This document shows positions 23,551 through 33,809 of a stretch of DNA of 64,000 bases, one piece after another. The stretch is from Dryococelus australis (Eukaryota > Arthropoda > Insecta > Phasmatodea > Phasmatidae), in assembly GCA_029891345.1 (NCBI GenBank), contig CM056997.1, positions 212,761,212 through 212,825,211 of the forward strand, in the 5' to 3' direction. The notes under the pieces were generated by a model. That model did no database searches and was not told the origin of the DNA. It saw only the letters and a list, made by a program, of their open reading frames with translations. The translations under genes and the position numbers were made by a program. Every line of letters begins with the position of its first letter. Positions within the stretch are counted from its first letter, which is position 1.

Positions 23551-25731
23551 CAGGGCAGTAGCCAAGATTTTATTTCGGGGGGTGTTCTTCACTGGTACCC
23601 CCAATTAAAGCGGGGGGTCCGGGGGTTCTCCCCCGGTAATATTTGGATTTTAAAGTGCAAATTGGTGATATTTAAGTGGTTTTATAATCTAAATATTAAA
23701 TATACAACTGGCAGGCATCGTAATATTTTTTAAGATCAACTTTCTAAAACTCTTGGAAGTATTTAGTGGAGGAAAGCGGGCACGGGCCCCGGTGACCCCC
23801 TAAATCACATTATACACTATGTTCGTCTATTCAACATTAAATCAATTTCCATCAATCAGATTACTAATAAAAATTTACACAAAATTTGTTTATTCAACAT
23901 TAAAATCCAAATACGTACATGAGAATCAAACGCTTTCTTTCAATCATATTGATAATAAAATTACACACAAAATGAGTTCCTTGAACATTAAATTCTAAAC
24001 ACCCAATAAAAAAAAAACTTTGAAGTCATGTATTACATTGCCAAATACTTAAGGTGCACTTGGATCAATGATAAAAATATTGTATCTACATATAAAAGTA
24101 GTAACACATCATAGAACTTTTACAAAAACAACATTCTCCTGTTTGGTTTCCTGGTCATGACATCTAAAACGTCATCAGTTGTGAAAGGTAATTGATAGTG
24201 AATTGACATGAGTGCCAGGCCAGTTAATCGTTCGCTGCACATCGAGTTTCTTAAATATGTCAATCATTTTCAATGAGGAAAATGACCTCTCGACCTCAGC
24301 TGTTGATATAGTTAAAGTTGCCAAGCCACACAACAGATGGTGTATGGTTGGGTAGAAATGTTTACTATGTGTATCCAAAATGGACATAATCCCAATTGGC
24401 ATGTCAGATTTTTTGCCTTTCCACTTCTCACACCACAAAAGATATTCCGCTTCTACCGCGGCCGGAGAAGTTTGATCTTCAAAGTAGAGGCTTAGTTTTT
24501 TGAGCTCCTTCACACAATTTTCGTGTGCGTGTTTGGGCAACAGAATCTCCAGCACTAAGAGAATGTCCTTATTTTGACAAATTCGCTGTTGATAACGGTT
24601 ACAAACAAGTTATCTGCTGTAGTTACGGACTAGGAATATCTCAGCAAATTGTTTATGGTCACAATTGTCGCTAGCCCTTAGACTTTGGGACATTTTCAGG
24701 ATGTTTTCACACTAAGATATTACTGAAGCGAGATCATGATGTGGGTTCTGCAAATATGAAGATAATGGAAGAGTGAGGCAAAATAAGTACTCGCAAAGAA
24801 AGAGTGCCACTATGAAGTTTCCCTTTTCCATTGCAGCCAGAAGAGATGATGCTGTACTCGAAAAAGCTCTGTTACATTGTGAAAGGTCTTGTAGACTGGG
24901 TACAATGGCTGGAAGTAGCTCAACAAAAGTGTTTACAGCTCCATGGCGTTCTATAAACCTGGTTTCACACAACCCAAGTAATCTAGCTTTCTTTGAGTCT
25001 GGGAGTAGTTTTGTGATGCTATTTTTCAAGACACTTGCTGCTTGATAGTTAAATCGTAACAAATTTGTAGTCTCTTTAACGACTCCAAGTGCGTTTGCTA
25101 CTGAAGGCACAGGAAGGGACTCACCTAGTACCAAATTCAGTCGGTGAGATGCCCAATTCTTGAATTCTCGTTTTAACCGCGATTGCACAATACACACAGT
25201 GCGACTATGTACCAGTGTCTCTCAATTAGTGTCGGTGGCATTATCTTACACTTACAGTTTTCTTTCACACCTAGTTTACTTTTTTCTTTACAACAAATTT
25301 ATTCATCGGAAATTAGGAATGTAGTGTGTGCTGTACGAGAGAAAGAAACTTTCTGCGACACAAAAGTACGATGAACTACACCACAACGCAACACGTCAAC
25401 ATCTGTACACACTATGAGCCGTGTCTATATCAGAGATATGCGGATGTAGTAAGAACTTGGCCTTTCGCAGCTCGCGTAGGCGCACTGCAGGGTAAAAGCT
25501 ACAGTGTCAACAATCATGTGGCCAAGGTCAACCTGACCAGATAACAGTATTTTTATGCACAACAAACAGTCAAACACCCCATTATCTATTCCTTCTAAGT
25601 GCATTTCATTGTAATAGTTAGACCACTATAAATGTTACCATGAATATTTTTTTCCAATTTAGTTCAAAATTTCGGGGGTGTCCAGAGACCCAAAATACCC
25701 CCCCCCCCCCCCCGCCCCGTCATCAGGCCTG
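23551..25731 (-). mobile_element. hAT-superfamily element, internally deleted
   Basis: The left end 'cagggcagtagccaagattt' followed by a G-rich tract is typical of arthropod hAT termini. The right end 'gccccgtcatcaggcctg' after a C run gives 'cagg' when read inward, a weaker match. The 8 bases before the left end (tgtatgtg) resemble tgtaagtg just after the right end (7 of 8, offset by one base), a tentative target duplication. The interior carries two minus-strand pieces of a hAT transposase. At 2.18 kb the 5' part of the transposase is missing. Confidence 0.6.
24175..25197 (-). pseudogene. hAT transposase fragment (DUF4371/ZMYM-type), C-terminal half
   Basis: The piece at 25197-24712 encodes the family block 'ASHRLNLVLGESLPV', then 'LLGLCETRFIERH' and 'ELLPAIVPSLQDL', all typical of the catalytic core in this hAT lineage. 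The piece at 24555-24175 encodes the C-terminal hAT dimerisation domain with the signature 'STAEVERSFSSLKMI' and 'NSLSITFHN' close to the end. Between them (24711-24556) the homology continues in broken frame. The usual Cys before 'ASHRLN' is Trp here. The N-terminal zinc-finger and DUF4371 regions are absent because of deletion. A second, rearranged copy is at 37.3-38.5 kb. The enzyme cannot be active. Confidence 0.8.
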
Positions 25732-25839
25732 ATGTAAGTGATTATGTAAATACTCCTTGCGTATGCGATAGGGCTTTAACGTCTCCGGTTTTTGAAATCT
25801 TATTAACAGAGAATGGCTTACAGACTAACTTAAAGTAAC

Positions 25840-25925
25840 ATCCATGCCTTAGATGGGACACGAACCCGGAACCCCCGAATTGTAAGCCGGCCCTCAAACC
25901 AACGACGTCACGGGAGATTGGCTGC
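25840..25925 (-). mobile_element. tRNA-like SINE head
   Basis: On the minus strand, 'gtgacgtcgttggtttgagggccgg' (D-arm region) is followed by 'tccgggttcgtgtccca' (box B with T-arm pairing). The body continues toward 25740. The resemblance to a tRNA is clear in the 3' half and weak in the 5' half. Confidence 0.5.
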
Positions 25926-27080
25926 GTTTATAACTGAGTTTCTGTTCTGAATTTTACCGTGTTGGGAATTATCAATTGAAAATATTTATATATTAAATTA
26001 ACAAACATTATGCATAGTAAAATTTCATTATGTTTGTATGCAATGATTGTGTGGATGAACGTTAGGAGCGTTTTTCTGAAATATAGTGCGGGAATGGAGT
26101 ATGTATTTAATTATTGACGATTGGTCGTAATACATTTTTTCGATGTTTTGTTTGAAAGTTAGTTGCCTGCATCCCCGAAAACTGTTAGTGGCTGGCAATG
26201 CGTTGGCGAGAGGATCTTGGTGTATTCCATAGTGAATATTGTGGCTCCGCCCTTGGCAGGCGGCAGTGAGGGTAGAGAGGAAGCCTGCGAGCAGCCCAGT
26301 GCGGAGAAACTAGCTGCTTCGTTCTAGCTTGTAACTGAGGGATTTCTCTACAAGATTAGCACACACAAAACGTTCTAACGACTTGCACACATACTAAGCA
26401 GTGGTATAGAGTAAATTACATCTCTATTGTTGCGAAAATATATATAACATAACATGTATCCCAATAATTGAATTTCATTTCTCAGAATGAATTAAATTAA
26501 TAAACTTTCACATAAGAAATATATTAAATAAAATTTCGGGAATGAGGCAGGAATAATATTTGTAAAACGGTTAATTAATACACTTTACTTATTTGAAAAA
26601 AATAATTGTACAATATGATTACCTGCAATTAGCATTGTTTTAATTACTGTGTGCATTAACACTGCGCTATTATTATCGCCATAGTTTGAAATTCACTTTG
26701 TCATTAAAAAACTGTAAGGGATGAGCCGACAGTCCAATCTCCGACTTGGGTTTTCACGGGGCTCTCCTGTTTTTTAATTTATTTTAAACATTTACGTTAG
26801 TATTGTTACTAATGAGGTGGTATTACTATTAGAGAAAACTTGTTTGCTGCGAGAGAGCAAGTTATTAGGTTTTCTGATACATACTCGAGAGTATTTTTCT
26901 TTAGGAGTTCGAGTATTATCTACTGAGCATTTGTTTTGATAAAAACCATTCATTTATCTAGTGACATTTTGAATTCTCACACCATTTCGTAAGACATTTG
27001 ATTAACCAATGCATGGTATTTTATCACACTGATAAGTAATTTTAAAGGGATTTGGTAAATAGACAGTGAGACACAAAGCA
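25926..27080. other. No recognisable gene
   Basis: AT-rich sequence with a GC-richer patch at 26180-26320. No coding or repeat signature I can name. Confidence 0.45.
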
Positions 27081-27084
27081 GTTC

Positions 27085-27112
27085 TTTTTTTTTTTTCAAC
27101 ACATATTTATTT
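27085..27112 (-). other. A-tract preceded by AATAAA on the minus strand
   Basis: Read on the minus strand, 'gaaataaatatgtgttg' is followed by about ten A. This is the layout of a polyadenylation signal and tail, and it lies just downstream of the minus-strand viral-type genes. It may mark the edge of a retrocopied or chance segment, or simply the 3' end of the endogenous element. The evidence is thin. Confidence 0.3.
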
Positions 27113-27571
27113 CACAAGAAACACTTAGTACACATGTTGAATTAATCACTATACACATAAAATAATATACAGACTAGATCATAAAATATATACAGGACGT
27201 CTCGAAAGTCACATAACATATATTGTTAACAAAACTATATGATTTGACACAAAGCACAATACACTTAAACATATATACATTATAGGATGTTTACCAAATT
27301 CCTTGCTTACAGGGAGTTGGTTTAAAAAAAAAATGTATTTCCTGAAATATTAGTTACTATCTCTTTGCTAGGCTCTAAACGATTTAATTCAGCATGCAAT
27401 CAATTTGCTAATATTAAATTTACACTTGGGTTTCTGTATACACGAGCATGTCATTTCGTTATTGCTTTCTGCAATCATTAAACTATATTGGTTTGCAGAA
27501 ACCTAGGACTTAAATATTCAATTACACTCGATAAGTCACAACTTTCCTCGCCACAGGTAGTGTCATATTAA

Positions 27572-28056
27572 TCATATAACATCGACTGGGGATTCTGGCG
27601 GCGATTCATCTTCCACTTCACCCCAATCAGTCATCAACGACCATTTCAATATTAGTTTACAGTTTTCATTTGCAGAGAAAAATATCAGTTTATATCCATA
27701 AGTTTTACGTAGCTGTTTGAATGAAGGACAGTTATAGTATTTTTGAATATCTATTACTTTTCCACTCCAAATACTCCCTAGAATACATTTTGCTCGATTC
27801 GAAATACGCAAATATCACAGTTTGTAAAGTAGTTATTGCAAATATCTCCTATATTGTGGTAGTCAATCCATCCACTCTCCCATGCTAGACCATGGTGATA
27901 TTTGGTAACCCATCAATTTGTCTTATTATTATCCAGACTTAGGTATTCCCAGTCGAATGGGGGCTTGAAGCTGAAGATCGTTGTGTGGTCTTCCATGTCG
28001 GCAATAGCCAATTCTGTAATAATTATCTTACATGGAGTCTGAAAACATTGCACATT
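27572..28056 (-). pseudogene. Unknown Polinton-type protein, frameshifted
   Basis: Two minus-strand frames carry one protein. The upstream frame (about 28022-27800) begins with a short run leading to 'MEDHTTIFSFKPPFDW', followed by an in-frame TGA and a Trp/His/Gly-rich block. The downstream frame (27811-27572) continues with 'NCPSFKQLRKTYGYKL' and ends in a Pro/Glu-rich tail and stop. The change of frame falls near 27800. I recall the 'FKPPF ... CPS' layout from uncharacterised proteins of Polinton-like elements, but its function is unknown to me. It lies 42 bp downstream of the hexon-like gene on the same strand. The text before 'actcc' at about 28042 looks like a splice acceptor, which is unproven. 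Confidence 0.5.
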
Positions 28057-28097
28057 TCAGAACATCTTGTATCAACCTTGGTTCATCTACTGACTCA

Positions 28098-29280
28098 ACT
28101 CAATACCTTAACTAACTTATTTCTTAAATCACAGCTTGCCAATCTATCATGAATGATCAAAGTGTAAGCTTGAGTATTTTGGAGAATGTGTGTTTGCAAT
28201 TATTTCAATTCGTGAATCGTAAACATTATTGATAATAGTGTTGTTTTGTTTGCTGACATCAAATAAGAATAATGCTTCTCTGGTCTTAAAAATTCGGGTT
28301 GTAGGATTGGTGAGCAGTTTTTGTTATATTATGTGCCATGGACCAACCTTTACATATTGTAGCAAATAAGAAATTCTCCATTTTCAAAGTTTGTATTGAA
28401 ATCCATATAAGGATAGGCTTGACTGTTTAGGTAAATATTAATATTCTTCATATTACAATTAACTAATAATGACGTGTCTGCTCTTAAAGTGATTTGACGG
28501 TTTGTTGGAAAACATATCATGACATACTCGGTTTTTCATCCATATAAATTTATTTCACATTCCATACGGCTTTTTGTGATGCTGGTAGCGTCGGAAACGT
28601 CTCCAAACCCCACGACCTGAATGCAATGACTAGACTCTTCTCTTTTTCAATACACTTTAAGAATTTTACACTTCCATGAGTATTTATTTAAATATGTGGC
28701 ATCAAACATTCAACACTGTTTAATTCAAATGTTACACCTTCCTCATTATTAGCCATATCATGTATAGCGTTAAAAAATGTATTACCGAATAGAATAACTA
28801 ATACTTGTTTAGCATTTAATATAACATGTTTATAGTGTTAATGGTATTACAATTTCATATTTTTTTTGCCTGGGTTTATTTATTGTGTATAATCGATAGC
28901 ATTGCTCCACCCAGCCATAAACCCTTTATAGGGATTGTTTACAATTTGCGAGAAATAGTTTTTATTATGGAAGAAATTCCAACATTTCAACACGATTTCA
29001 ACACGATTGAGCAGATATGCAATTCTGTCAATTAAGTGAAGTATTCTGTTTCTCACTATTCCTGTAGTTACTGGATTAGTTGCATCATCTAAACCATAAT
29101 TTGAATTTCTATGGTAACATATATATATATTATAGTTTTGTAAAAAAATCCTTATTTCTGATGGAAATGTGTATGGACCTGCACTGAATGGTTCATATAA
29201 AATATTTCTGTATTGGTAATTGCGTCTTCATAACGTATTGGATCTTCAACATTTAGTATGCCATCCATTTATATTCACCA
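28098..29280 (-). pseudogene. Major capsid (hexon-like) protein of a Polinton/adintovirus-like element
   Basis: The segment carries a series of short homology blocks in family order but in several frames. These are an N-terminal 'NVEDPIRYEDAI' (about 29260), then 'PSEIRIFLQ' (near 29155), then 'SLVIAFRSWG' (near 28635). Next come 'NINIYLNSQAYPYMDF' (near 28425), 'LFLFDVSKQN' (near 28265), and the final 'LIIHDRL' block (about 28150) ending in TGA near 28098. I recognise these from capsid-like proteins of insect Polinton-type elements. Several in-frame stops and at least three frame changes show an old pseudogene. Such proteins would form the capsid shell. Hexon versus another capsid role is from memory and could be swapped with the next gene. 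Confidence 0.55.
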
Positions 29281-29507
29281 TATATCCCGATCCCCTTAAA
29301 AACTATTGGTTACTCCATGTTAATCTCACGGGGTTCTTAATTAAAGTGATGGTTTCATGGTTCCGTTTACATCTTTTTATAGTAACTTTCATTGAAGTGT
29401 ATTTCTTAGAAATGTAGCAGTTCTTAACCGAACCACCTACTTTACGTCAGTATTGACTATTAACACAATACCCATTTTTATTTTATTATTGCATGGAGTC
29501 CAAATGT

Positions 29508-30180
29508 TTATATACTATTCTTTAAATGTAATTGCATGGTAATTTCTTCATTTATATAATTAATAAGTTTACCATTTTGATCGACAATTGTAATTACTAT
29601 TTCTTTAATACAATTAACTATTACTGGAAGATAAATTAAAGTATTTGGCTTTTCAATTATTTTGTATCCTGGAGCCACTGCACATGTGATTTTATGTATT
29701 GGGTTTGTTAGTTTTCCATTCAAATACGAACCACCTACAATATTAACATTTACATGACATACAATAACCGATCAAATATTAACCTGTTTCGATCATTTGA
29801 GTAATTCATTAGTGGGATACACTCTATGTTTGTAACCTTACATATTTGCAATTGAATTGTTTTCCGTGAAAACGATATCGACATTACTGTGCATCACACT
29901 AGTTAACATGTTTGGAATTCCACATAATCAAAAATATACATTTTCACGTATTGCTGCTTTAATGAATGTTTTTGAATCCTCTACTTTGTAAGGTCCCACT
30001 GGTATCACAATCCTGTGGTTTTTTCACCAATTTTGAATGTAAATGATTAATTGTGCATATCGATGTTCGGTATGCTGTTGTTAATGACGAATTCGATTAG
30101 GCTTATTTGCCAGTCACTGTCTAACTCCAAAGCTGGGAAATATACCACGCACAATTGCAACGAGTTACCACTTAATATAA
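29508..30180 (-). pseudogene. Minor capsid (penton-like) protein of the same element
   Basis: The last 71 codons are open (29723-29508) and carry 'PGYKIIEKPNTLIYLPV' and 'ITIVDQNGKLI', ending in an 'EEIT.QLHL' block: a beta-rich C terminus characteristic of the penton-like capsid protein of Polintons and adintoviruses. Upstream, other frames keep the N-terminal 'SGNSLQL' and 'NNSIPNID' blocks (30175-30060) and 'IVIPVGPYKVED' (about 30010). Two or more in-frame stops and frame changes break it. It sits between the protease remnant upstream and the hexon-like gene downstream, all on the minus strand. The virus family is fairly clear, and the exact capsid role less so. Confidence 0.55.
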
Positions 30181-30214
30181 ACATAATTGACATATAACTA
30201 ATACGTTTTACTAG

Positions 30215-30570
30215 TACGCCTTCTTATATATCCTATTTATAGTCAGAAACTGTAAACATAAATGACCACAATGCAAAGGTTTTGGTAATTGATCCATTTC
30301 GTAATTGTACCATAATTGTGTGTTTTTTAAATAGTAACGTATTTCAATTGGCGGGTGTAAATCACCAAATCTGTCATAATACAATGATTGATTTATGTTT
30401 TTAATTAATGCAACCCGATGCGTTCCTTCATTTTATTCGAATCCATATTAACAATCATACATCCACGAATGGTTGTTGTCTATGGTATATAATCTCACAT
30501 ATGCACATCCTGTAAAGGTGGAACATCCAGTTTCTTTACATATACAAGAATATCTTTTTTTGTGAGTGTG
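30215..30570 (-). pseudogene. Adenain-type cysteine protease (maturation protease)
   Basis: The minus strand encodes an N-terminal 'DILVYVKKLDVP' block, then 'GCMIVNMDS', broken by TGA and TAG, followed by a one-frame change. It then reads without interruption through 'GTHRVALIKN' (catalytic His region; the usual Trp after His is Arg), 'YYDRFGDLHPP' and finally 'CGHLCLQFL' (catalytic Cys region). This order, His then Asp then Cys, is that of the adenovirus and Polinton protease (family C5), which matures capsid proteins. At about 115 codons it is short, the usual length being 150-200. The gene lies directly upstream of the penton-like gene. The motif set is distinctive, so the family call is fairly firm even though the gene is dead. 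Confidence 0.65.
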
Positions 30571-30589
30571 CATTTATCATGTTTGGAGT

Positions 30590-30990
30590 TTTTTGCCTTT
30601 GTCCAAATTTATATGGCTTAAGATACATTTCTTTCCAAACTTGATTTAACTGATTTAGGAAGAGCTGAAACTCCACCCATTAGTGCTCCGAGGACTCATA
30701 ATGCTGGCAATATAAATGGTAAGATTCCCCCTTTCTTTGTTTGTAATTTGGTCTTGCATTTTACACCCAAGCCCTGAGTTTTTCAACTGTGGATGTGGAT
30801 GGGTTCTTCCTTATATTTGCTGCTTTATCTGCCAGAATTGTGTCTACTGTATGCCCTTCTTTCAAATGGTTTGTTTGAGTGTAAACTATGTTGTGCTCTT
30901 TACAAGCATTATCCAAAGAGTTTATTCCTTGATTGTTCTGTGCCAGACATTTTGCAAGTTTAGTTCAGGGATCACAATACTTATATTTTG
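30590..30990 (-). pseudogene. PLA2-domain protein followed by pX-like hydrophobic segment
   Basis: At the 5' end the minus strand encodes a parvovirus/Polinton-type phospholipase A2 domain. The calcium-loop region reads 'YKYCDP' followed by TGA where the family has a Gly-rich loop. Then come 'NNQGINSLDNACKEHNIVY', in which the catalytic His-Asp pair has become His-Asn, and 'ILADKAANIRKNP'. After a TAA near 30762, the next block (about 30720-30610) is 'GGILPFILPAL' and, past another stop, 'GALMGGVSALPKSVKSSL'. This is a glycine-rich hydrophobic segment like the membrane-active pX-type part usually joined to this domain. The domain normally helps virions breach membranes. It sits upstream of the protease on the same strand. 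Loss of the loop and active Asp, and the stops, make it inactive. Confidence 0.6.
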
Positions 30991-31283
30991 GTAAATGCAA
31001 TTCCAATGGTAATTTATTTATCAATGAGTTTAATTCTCCACATGCTTTTTTGGTGCGTTAAGAATGAACCATTGATTTCAACTGAACACAAACCCATTTA
31101 TAGTCATGCATTTATAGTTTTACATCAGTATGTTATACTTTGTGTAGAAATGAAGGTTGTAAAACAAAGTGAGCATCTTCTGGTAATTGTAACTATGAAA
31201 TTAAATGTAATTGAACATAAATATGGAAGTCTTTTACCACCAAATATACGTTGTATAATAAGTCGTCCTTCTTCATGTGGATA

Positions 31284-32942
31284 AGCGCCAGCTCTGAAAC
31301 CCTGGCAGGAATGCGACCTTGGAAAGATAAGCCGGCCACACTAAACGACTGTACTATCTTACAAAGAAAACATTCACTCACCTCAAGGCAGCGGGGTCGC
31401 TAATAGTGAACCCAGATTTTCTTGTTCACTGCTTGAACTGCACGTGCCTGATACACTGGAGGAATCACTACTGTCGTTAAGACGTACAACGATAGTGTCA
31501 ATTACATATGTCACAACACCGTCCTTTTTCCCCAGTATCCAGTCTCGAGCTTCTGTACGTGGCCACAGTTCCCTTCCCAGTTGATCTTGGTTACAATGTC
31601 TATCACTTTAATAGCAATCTCTCGGAGCTTCTGAAGAAACAAATTTCCGGTTACATTTCCTTCGCAAACTACCCGCTTCACCTTCGCCTAAGCGAGCTCA
31701 ATAGCGTTCAGGTCGCACATGTATGGGGGAAGCCGGACCACACTATGTCCCAGAGATGTCAGATAAGTGTCGAATTTGTACACTTTCTCTTTAGGTTTCG
31801 CGTGTTCCACCCATTTGTAAAGCTCCTCTTTCCGCATCGACGTGTAACAAGTTATGCCTTTGTTTGTTAACCATGTTAACATATCTGCTTACACAGAGTA
31901 CTTTGTAGGTGGCTTGTCAATCTGTGCGCAATGATACGGTGCATTATATAACAATACTACACATGACTGCGGGAGGCGAGGAGCAAGCTTCTCGGCAACC
32001 CACTTTATGAAATTAACACTGTTCATTTGGCCGTGATTGTCGCCACTGGCAGTGCTGCCTTTATAGATAAGGAGGGCATTTTCGATAAATCCGTTAATCC
32101 CCTCAGCGTGTACTACAGTTAATCGCTTACCCGAATTCACATTAGCTTGTATGCCAAACACTTCTTCATGTTGACAACATTTACCAAACGTTAAATTAGC
32201 GTCTATCCATGTCTCATCTATGTAGATAATTTGTTTCCCACCTGGTCTGTGTTGTTTCATTGCAACTAGACAGTTGTGGCGCTAAGATACGATGTGAGGT
32301 CTCTCAATTAGTATCTTCCTGTGGCTTTCTGATTTTTTACACAGAAAACTCAGTTGTATTACCACCTTACCCAACGAAGTATGCGACCACGGAAAGTCTA
32401 TTTTCTCCTTTACCACGGGCAGTAATTTTGCAATGGTAGGGACACGTTTTTCCTGAATATGAAAATCCTGAATCGTCCACCGAATTGCACATAGATCAAT
32501 GTCATCAATATGCACGACAGTATGTTCCGGCCTAGTTTTCTGTCGTTTACTCGGCGCGTGCAAGCTACCGCCCTCCCCACTGTTATCCAGTTCTTTCTGT
32601 TCCTCCCGTATCTCTTTTATTAACGTCTACGACACTCCAGCGTAGTCTGCAGCTCTTGCTGTCGCCTGGTTTACTATGAAAGTATAACATTTTGGTTTCG
32701 CCTCTTCATCACACTTTGCAGTTATATTACTTACGACTCTCCGGCCCTCAGAATGCACAACTGTGTTTTTTTTTCCGGACAGACATAACACTCGGAGCTG
32801 CGATGTTCACGACACTTCGGAGCTAAATGCATTACTGTGGATAGTACATGCGTGTCCACGCAAATCCACTCCCCGCTGTCTCTCACTCTCTTGCCTTCCC
32901 CTTTCCTCATACCACGCGGTTTCAGAGGAGGCGCGCGGACAG
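31284..32942 (-). mobile_element. Tc1/IS630-type element inserted in the ATPase
   Basis: The insertion separates two collinear halves of the ATPase. Inverted ends are visible: 'gcgccagctctgaaacc' at 31285-31302 and, on the minus strand, 'gcgcctcctctgaaacc' at 32918-32934. TA occurs at 31282-31283 and at 32943-32944, consistent with the TA duplication of this superfamily. The outermost bases do not match well, so the ends are good to a few bases. It carries a single transposase gene on the minus strand. Confidence 0.6.
31500..32757 (-). pseudogene. DDE_3 transposase, full length with in-frame stops only
   Basis: One minus-strand frame runs from about 32757 to 31500 with no frameshift but four internal stops, at about 32625, 32282, 31889 and 31676. 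It encodes an N-terminal helix-turn-helix-like region, then 'IIYIDETWIDANLTF' with the first catalytic Asp, 'GKRLTVVHAEG', 'LLIYKGS', 'YNAPYHCAQ' where the second catalytic Asp is replaced by Tyr, and 'GHSVVRLPPYMCDLNAIEL' with the final Glu. This is the IS630/Tc1-type DDE endonuclease (DDE_3) layout. Two of the stops replace a Trp expected by the family (TGG to TAG). Frame preservation suggests a fairly recent death, later than that of the virus genes around it. Confidence 0.8.
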
Positions 32943-33323
32943 TATTGTGTCTATTTGGAACATCCGAAAACCATACAGTAAGAAAAATATTAATGATTAG
33001 CAAATATTTTGTGGTTAATTGAAGGAATGCAATATGTCCATTTTACTAATAAAGACAATATTGTGTCTCCGAATAAAACATTACGCAATTCCGTATTTAT
33101 ATTTGACGATGTCTGGTGTGATCTGCTGGGTGAAATACAACAATATTTTAGTTTTGGTAGACATTCAAACATTGATTGTTTTTATCTGTTTTAAAGTTAC
33201 ACATGTATTCCAAAACATAATTTACATGATAATGCAAATATGTTAACTGTGTTTGAAATTGATAATTTGAATCACAACATATTTATAATGACTGTGTTTT
33301 GGGCAAAATGTAATATTAAAGGT

Positions 33324-33470
33324 TAAAGATACGTGTACGTACTGTTGGAAATACAAGTATGGTTTTCTGGTAATTATGGCCAAGCTTCCCCTATATAAAG
33401 ATATGTGTATGTACTGTTGGAAAGAAAAGTATGGTTTTCTGGTAATTATGGCCAAGCTTCCCCTATATAA
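33324..33470. repeat. 72-bp tandem duplication
   Basis: A unit containing 'gtactgttgga' and 'ggttttctggtaattatggccaagcttcccctatata' occurs twice (33324-33395, 33396-33467) with a few differences. It follows the ATPase 3' end. The open frame at 33243-33455 (minus) simply reads the two copies. Confidence 0.9.
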
Positions 33471-33509
33471 AGGGAGGTATCAATGTGGATTTGATAGTTT
33501 TGTACTTCC

Positions 33510-33700
33510 AGAATAATAATAATGAGTATTTCAAAGTTTGGACATATTTTTGTAAGAGGCAGTCAATACAATACCTGTTTAACCAAAAATCGCGATAGGG
33601 ATTGCGATTTGAACGGAAATATTTAGGTAATGTATTTATGGCTGTGAAATGCAGCGATGTGGTAAATAACGCTATGTCAAAGACTTAAACACTATTACAC
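33510..33700 (+). pseudogene. Small ORF with collar-like motif (Polinton-associated)
   Basis: A frame opening at about 33522 reads 'MSISKFGHIFVRGSQYN' and reaches 'DCDLNGNI' before a TAG. One frame over, 'NVFMAVKCSDVVNNAMSKT' follows. The combination of 'DL.GN.I', 'NV..AV' and 'DVVN' is the repeat-like motif seen in collar or fibre-type proteins of phage and eukaryotic viruses, and I recall it next to the ATPase in insect Polinton-type elements. A single frameshift and stops break it. A function in attachment would be inference. Confidence 0.4.
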
Positions 33701-33809
33701 TAATTATATTTAAATCACAATCAACCAATATAAAATAGAAATTAGTAAAGTTAATTGAAAGTATTACAAAAGTGTCTATCAATGTTAGTTACGTTTCGGA
33801 ATGATTGGC

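Larger units (their letters stand above)
31190..33300 (+). pseudogene. Packaging ATPase (FtsK/HerA, A32-like), split by a Tc1-like insertion
   Basis: The 5' piece ends at about 31282 with 'LLPPNIRCIISRPSSCG', a decayed Walker A region. The next ~1.66 kb is a Tc1-like element. The 3' piece resumes about 32944 and carries Walker B 'NSVFIFDDV' (33090-33113), then 'YFSFGRHSNIDCFYL', an in-frame TAA (33192), 'IPKHNLHDNANML' and the 'FEIDNLN' block. This order is that of packaging ATPases of Polintons and adintoviruses, which pump DNA into capsids. Three in-frame stops lie between the insertion and Walker B. The Walker A Lys-Thr is missing at the junction. The gene is on the plus strand, divergent from the minus-strand capsid genes. 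Confidence 0.65.

Noticed and set aside
30716..31284. Plus-strand open frames of 92 and 98 codons as host genes
   Set aside because: The first is antisense to the PLA2-domain remnant; only the last ~30 codons of the second belong to the ATPase.
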